Positions 61,023-64,000 of a stretch of 64,000 bases of DNA are shown in pieces. Source of the stretch: an uncultured Eubacteriales bacterium (GTDB taxonomy: Bacteria; Bacillota; Clostridia; Oscillospirales; Oscillospiraceae); NCBI GenBank assembly GCA_900546615.1, contig URDJ01000007.1, forward strand, positions 16,852-80,851, written 5' to 3'. Numbering within the stretch: the stretch's first letter is position 1; each line of letters begins with the position of its first letter. The notes beneath the pieces are model-generated. The model saw only the letters and a program-made list of their open reading frames with translations. It had not been told where the DNA came from and did not search any database. A program made the position numbers and the translations under genes.

Positions 61023-62753
61023 ATGAAAATGAAGAAGCTCAAAATGATACCTGTCCTGCTGCTGGCACTTGTGACGGCAGCGGCGCTCATACCGGCGGCG
61101 GGTGCCGCATCGGGGGACATATATGTAAATGACGGGGGAGTGCTCTCCGGCTCGCTCGATTCCGCATATGCGGTCGGCGGCTCGGGCACGGGCGCCGTCT
61201 CGGGTACATATGTGATGACCGCGGACGGTTTGACTACCGTCGATGGCGGCGGCAGCAGCACCGAGGGCGGGAACAGCGAGCGTCCCGGCAGGGATGAGGT
61301 CTCCGAGACGCCGGAGCACCTGTCTGTGACTGGCAGCATTACGCTGCCGCACTCAGTGTTCCGGGTCGGTCTGTACTACTACGATGGCACCAGCTCAATA
61401 AGAAACAGCACGCTCGAGTCTGCCAACCTCGAGAACGACGTTGGCAGCGGCTATCGCTTCGGTTACTATGACTCCGACCGCGTGTTTCATGAGGTCGGAT
61501 ATACCTCCGAGACAAGGATAAGCATGGCGATGGACAGGAACGTCACTCTGAGCAGCGGCGTGAGCCTGGGCTGCTACCATGTTCTCCTGCCCGGCAGCTA
61601 CGGCAGCTTCGAGCAGGCGGCTTCTGCTGCGGCGCAGTATACCGGCGGCTTCCCGGCGTATTATAACGACGGCTACTACGTGCTGGTCGGGGCCTATGAA
61701 AACTACAGCGATGCGGACGCGGCGGCTCAGATGCTGGGCGTCGCCGGGGCGGAGGCTTACACCGCGTCGAGCTATTGCGTGACCGTTGCGAATACAAGGA
61801 CGGGCGATATCATCTTCGAGTTCGACTGCGGCACGGGCCGTAACCTCGCGGTAAGTCCGAACGGGAACGGCGAAAAGGCCATAACGTGGTTCAAGGGACT
61901 TAGGTATTACGGAGACTTCGAGTACGTCAGGCGCACAGGCGACAAACTGACGGTTATAAACATTGTCAATATTGAGGACTATGTGAACGGCGTCATCCCG
62001 TCCGAGATGAACGGCAGCTGGCCGATAGAGGCGCTGAAGGCCCAGTCGCTATGCGCGCGGACCTTTGCGGCCAGCCACTTCAACTCCTATTCGTCCTACG
62101 GCTTTGACGTGACTAACGACACCTATTGTCAGGTCTACAGGGGCCTTACCGGTATCACGGCGAACTCGAGGGCCGCGGTGGAGGCGACCGCCGGCATTTA
62201 CATATTATATAAGGGAACGCCCATCTCGGCGATGTATTGCTCGTCGAACGGCGGTGCGACTGAGGACAGCGAGAACGTGACCGGCTCGGCCGTGGGCTAT
62301 CTCAGGGGTAAGGTGGACAGCTTCGAGGCCGCCGCCGCGAGCATAAACAGCCACAGCAGCTGGACCTTCACTTTCACGAGGGACGAGCTGGCTCAGAAGG
62401 CCAACCTCAAGGGCGGCTCGATAAGCTCGGCGGACGATATAGAGCTGACATGGTCGGATACCGGCAACGTCATAGGCATAAGGTTCACTGATTCGAGCGG
62501 GCGCACGGTGAGCTTCGAGGGCAGCAGCTGCTACAGCTTTTGCTGCTCGACGCTGGGCCTGAGCAGTATTTCGTTCGAGATAGAGGAAAACGGCGACGTG
62601 ATCAGCTTCATCGGCAGCGGCTGGGGACACAACCTCGGCATGAGCCAGTACGGGGCCTACGCCATGGCGAATATCTACGGCTTCACCTATGACCAGATCG
62701 TCAACTTCTATTATACGGATATCACGCTGGCGAGCGCCAGCTATACGAAGTGA
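61023..62753 (+). CDS. Secreted SpoIID/LytB domain protein with SPOR-like segment
   Basis: A 576-residue protein with a signal peptide (residues 1-29, Ala-rich cleavage region AAGAAS). About 150 residues follow that have no clear match, then a short SPOR-like repeat region near 180-250 (YHVLLPGSYGSFEQAAS and YYVLVGAYENYSDADAAAQML). The SpoIID/LytB domain covers about 270-570 (VNIEDYVNGVIPSEMNGSWPIEALKAQSLCART with conserved Glu, and GWGHNLGMSQYGAYAMA near the end). SpoIID-type proteins are lytic transglycosylases needed for engulfment; this long form may act in vegetative wall turnover or in sporulation. queA starts 8 bases after the stop. Confidence 0.88.
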   Translation: MKMKKLKMIPVLLLALVTAAALIPAAGAASGDIYVNDGGVLSGSLDSAYAVGGSGTGAVSGTYVMTADGLTTVDGGGSSTEGGNSERPGRDEVSETPEHLSVTGSITLPHSVFRVGLYYYDGTSSIRNSTLESANLENDVGSGYRFGYYDSDRVFHEVGYTSETRISMAMDRNVTLSSGVSLGCYHVLLPGSYGSFEQAASAAAQYTGGFPAYYNDGYYVLVGAYENYSDADAAAQMLGVAGAEAYTASSYCVTVANTRTGDIIFEFDCGTGRNLAVSPNGNGEKAITWFKGLRYYGDFEYVRRTGDKLTVINIVNIEDYVNGVIPSEMNGSWPIEALKAQSLCARTFAASHFNSYSSYGFDVTNDTYCQVYRGLTGITANSRAAVEATAGIYILYKGTPISAMYCSSNGGATEDSENVTGSAVGYLRGKVDSFEAAAASINSHSSWTFTFTRDELAQKANLKGGSISSADDIELTWSDTGNVIGIRFTDSSGRTVSFEGSSCYSFCCSTLGLSSISFEIEENGDVISFIGSGWGHNLGMSQYGAYAMANIYGFTYDQIVNFYYTDITLASASYTK

Positions 62754-62761
62754 GCTGAAGA

Positions 62762-63784
62762 ATGAAGACGTCTGATTTTTACTTTGACCTGCCGGAGGAG
62801 CTGATCGCGCAGACGCCGCTCGAGCGGCGGGACGCCTCGCGGCTGCTCTGCCTCGACAAGACGAGCGGCGCAATGGAGCACCGGGTGTTTTCGGAGCTGC
62901 CGGAGCTGCTCCGCCCTGGCGACTGCCTGGTCATGAACGATTCGCGCGTGCTGCCCGCAAGGCTGCTGGGCGCGCGTGAGACGGGCGGCGCGGCAGAACT
63001 GCTGCTGCTCCGGGATCTTGGGGCAGGGAAGTGGGAGTGCCTTGCAAGGCCGGGCAAGAAGCTCCGGCCCGGCTCAAAGGTGACCTTCGGTGACGGAGAG
63101 CTTGAGGCAGAGATACTTGAGACCGCCGAGGGCGGCAACAGGATAGTGCAGTTTAAGTATGAAGGCATCTTCCTCGAGGTGCTGGAACGGCTCGGCAGGA
63201 TGCCCCTGCCGCCGTATATAAAGACGGAGCTGGAGGACGGCGAGAGGTACCAGACCGTGTACTCGAAGGAGCTGGGCAGCGCCGCCGCGCCGACGGCGGG
63301 CCTGCACTTCACAAAGGAGCTGCTCGGGAAGATAGAGGCCATGGGCGTGCGCGAGTGCTTCGTTACCCTGCACGTGGGCCTCGGCACCTTCAGGCCGGTA
63401 AAGGCGGAGGACATTGAGGAGCACGAGATGCACTCGGAGTTCTGCATCATGCCGGAGGAGACGGCGCGGATAATAACAGAAACGAAGCGAAACGGCGGGC
63501 GCGTGGTATGCGTGGGCACGACCTCCTGCCGGACGGTCGAAAGTTTCGCCAACGAAGACGGTACGATGGACGCAAAGTCCGGCTGGACGAATATTTTTAT
63601 CTATCCCGGCTACAGGTTCAAGTGCCTGGACGCGCTCATCACGAATTTCCACCTGCCGGAGAGCACGCTCATCATGCTGGTCTCGGCGCTGGCGGGCAGA
63701 GAGCATATACTGACTGCGTATAAGGAAGCCGTTGAGAGGCGCTACAGGTTTTTCTCTTTTGGGGACGCGATGTTTATAAGCTGA
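62762..63784 (+). CDS. queA: S-adenosylmethionine:tRNA ribosyltransferase-isomerase
   Basis: A 340-residue enzyme that moves the ribosyl group of SAM to preQ1-tRNA to give epoxyqueuosine. It starts [24 protein letters not shown], and has [33 protein letters not shown] and [12 protein letters not shown], all family signatures. Its partner tgt is at 40-41 kb. The ATG follows the SpoIID/LytB gene after 8 bases. Confidence 0.96.
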   Translation: MKTSDFYFDLPEELIAQTPLERRDASRLLCLDKTSGAMEHRVFSELPELLRPGDCLVMNDSRVLPARLLGARETGGAAELLLLRDLGAGKWECLARPGKKLRPGSKVTFGDGELEAEILETAEGGNRIVQFKYEGIFLEVLERLGRMPLPPYIKTELEDGERYQTVYSKELGSAAAPTAGLHFTKELLGKIEAMGVRECFVTLHVGLGTFRPVKAEDIEEHEMHSEFCIMPEETARIITETKRNGGRVVCVGTTSCRTVESFANEDGTMDAKSGWTNIFIYPGYRFKCLDALITNFHLPESTLIMLVSALAGREHILTAYKEAVERRYRFFSFGDAMFIS

Positions 63785-63842
63785 GGCGTGGGGCCGCTTT
63801 TGGGCTGCACTTGTCAAGCAAAAGTAGACACAGGAAAGTAAT

Positions 63843-63995
63843 TTAAGGCAAGCCCCGTTCAGACCTGTACTGAACGGGGCTTTTATAGCCCAAAGCTGCG
63901 GCAGGACGCTCGTAATTGAAGAAGTGGACATAGTTTTCCAAAGGTATCCAGCAGGATAGTCCACTCCCAATAGGTGTTTCCAACTTTGAACATGG
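63843..63995 (-). pseudogene. IS3-type transposase remnant (C-terminal end)
   Basis: On the minus strand the frame reads ...ENYVHFFNYERPAAALGY and then KSPVQYRSERGLP before TAA. This matches the end of IS3-family (IS150-type) transposase OrfB, with the usual YxNxERP...L-Y-SP-QYR pattern. The part before it (KLETPIGSGLSCW) is not a good match and is closed by a stop near 63997, so this is a fragment or frame-shifted. A segment at about 63812-63836 reads TGTCTACTTTTGCTTGACAA on the minus strand and may be the IS end. Edge of window: the full element, if any, lies to the right. Confidence 0.7.
63851..63885. terminator. Terminator within the transposase remnant
   Basis: AGCCCCGTTCA (63851-63861) and TGAACGGGGCT (63871-63881) form a perfect 11-pair stem with a 9-base loop, followed by TTTATAG on the plus strand. 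It lies 65 bases after queA and within the last codons of the transposase remnant, so it may end the queA transcript. Confidence 0.75.
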
Positions 63996-64000
63996 TCATA

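Overview
The window looks like chromosomal DNA from a GC-rich, spore-forming Gram-positive bacterium of class Clostridia, most likely an Oscillospiraceae-type gut anaerobe. The evidence is spoIVA with a sigma-E-type promoter, spoIIM beside xerD, a SigH-like sigma factor, meso-diaminopimelate synthesis by the aminotransferase (DapL) route, and a GC-rich coding bias. Genus and species cannot be read from the sequence. No rRNA, tRNA or CRISPR array was seen.

Layout. 1-9.2 kb is a eukaryotic-like Ser/Thr signalling island: two PP2C phosphatases, a membrane-anchored protease with an FHA domain, two zinc-ribbon kinases with different ectodomains, and a convergent gene of unknown function. 9.2-13.4 kb holds a sodium:solute symporter with a divergent LysR regulator, and a CorC/HlyC transporter behind a long leader that contains an intrinsic terminator. 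13.4-19.2 kb is housekeeping: a HAD protein, ruvCAB, a sigma factor, small redox or zinc proteins, trmK and a Nif3-like gene. 19.24-19.84 kb is a gene-free mosaic of GC-rich palindromic repeats. 19.9-23.9 kb has a two-component system and spoIVA. 24-29.9 kb on the minus strand has a PII-like/DUF1538 pair, an ECF S component and cell-surface polysaccharide genes.

30-34.8 kb has an AlaX-type editing protein, a TrpXYZ-type ABC transporter preceded by a Phe/Tyr-rich leader peptide and a terminator, and hypA. 35-37.8 kb encodes a large Fe-S flavoprotein. 37.8-40 kb is an iron-type regulon: DUF2325, DUF3793, flavodoxin and a DtxR regulator, with a pair of palindromic operators. 40-44 kb has tgt, yajC, a TIGR04086 protein, spoIIM and xerD. 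44.2-45.2 kb has a serine recombinase next to an inverted repeat and a triplet-repeat tract. 45.2-54.6 kb runs through dapF, dapL, nagB, glmM, a beta-helix protein, rpe, recR, RNase J, a dipeptidase and an ArsC-like protein. 54.7-60.8 kb on the minus strand has an HD protein, a PEP/pyruvate-binding protein and asd-dapA-dapB. The window ends with a SpoIID/LytB protein, queA and an IS3-type transposase remnant.

How the genes connect: asd, dapA, dapB, dapL and dapF together give the route from aspartyl phosphate to meso-DAP, and glmM and nagB feed amino-sugar metabolism, so much of the window serves cell-wall precursor supply. The most interesting non-coding elements are the Phe/Tyr attenuator at 34.08-34.36 kb, the leader/terminator before corC at 13.18-13.36 kb and the metal-box operators at 38.19-38.24 kb.
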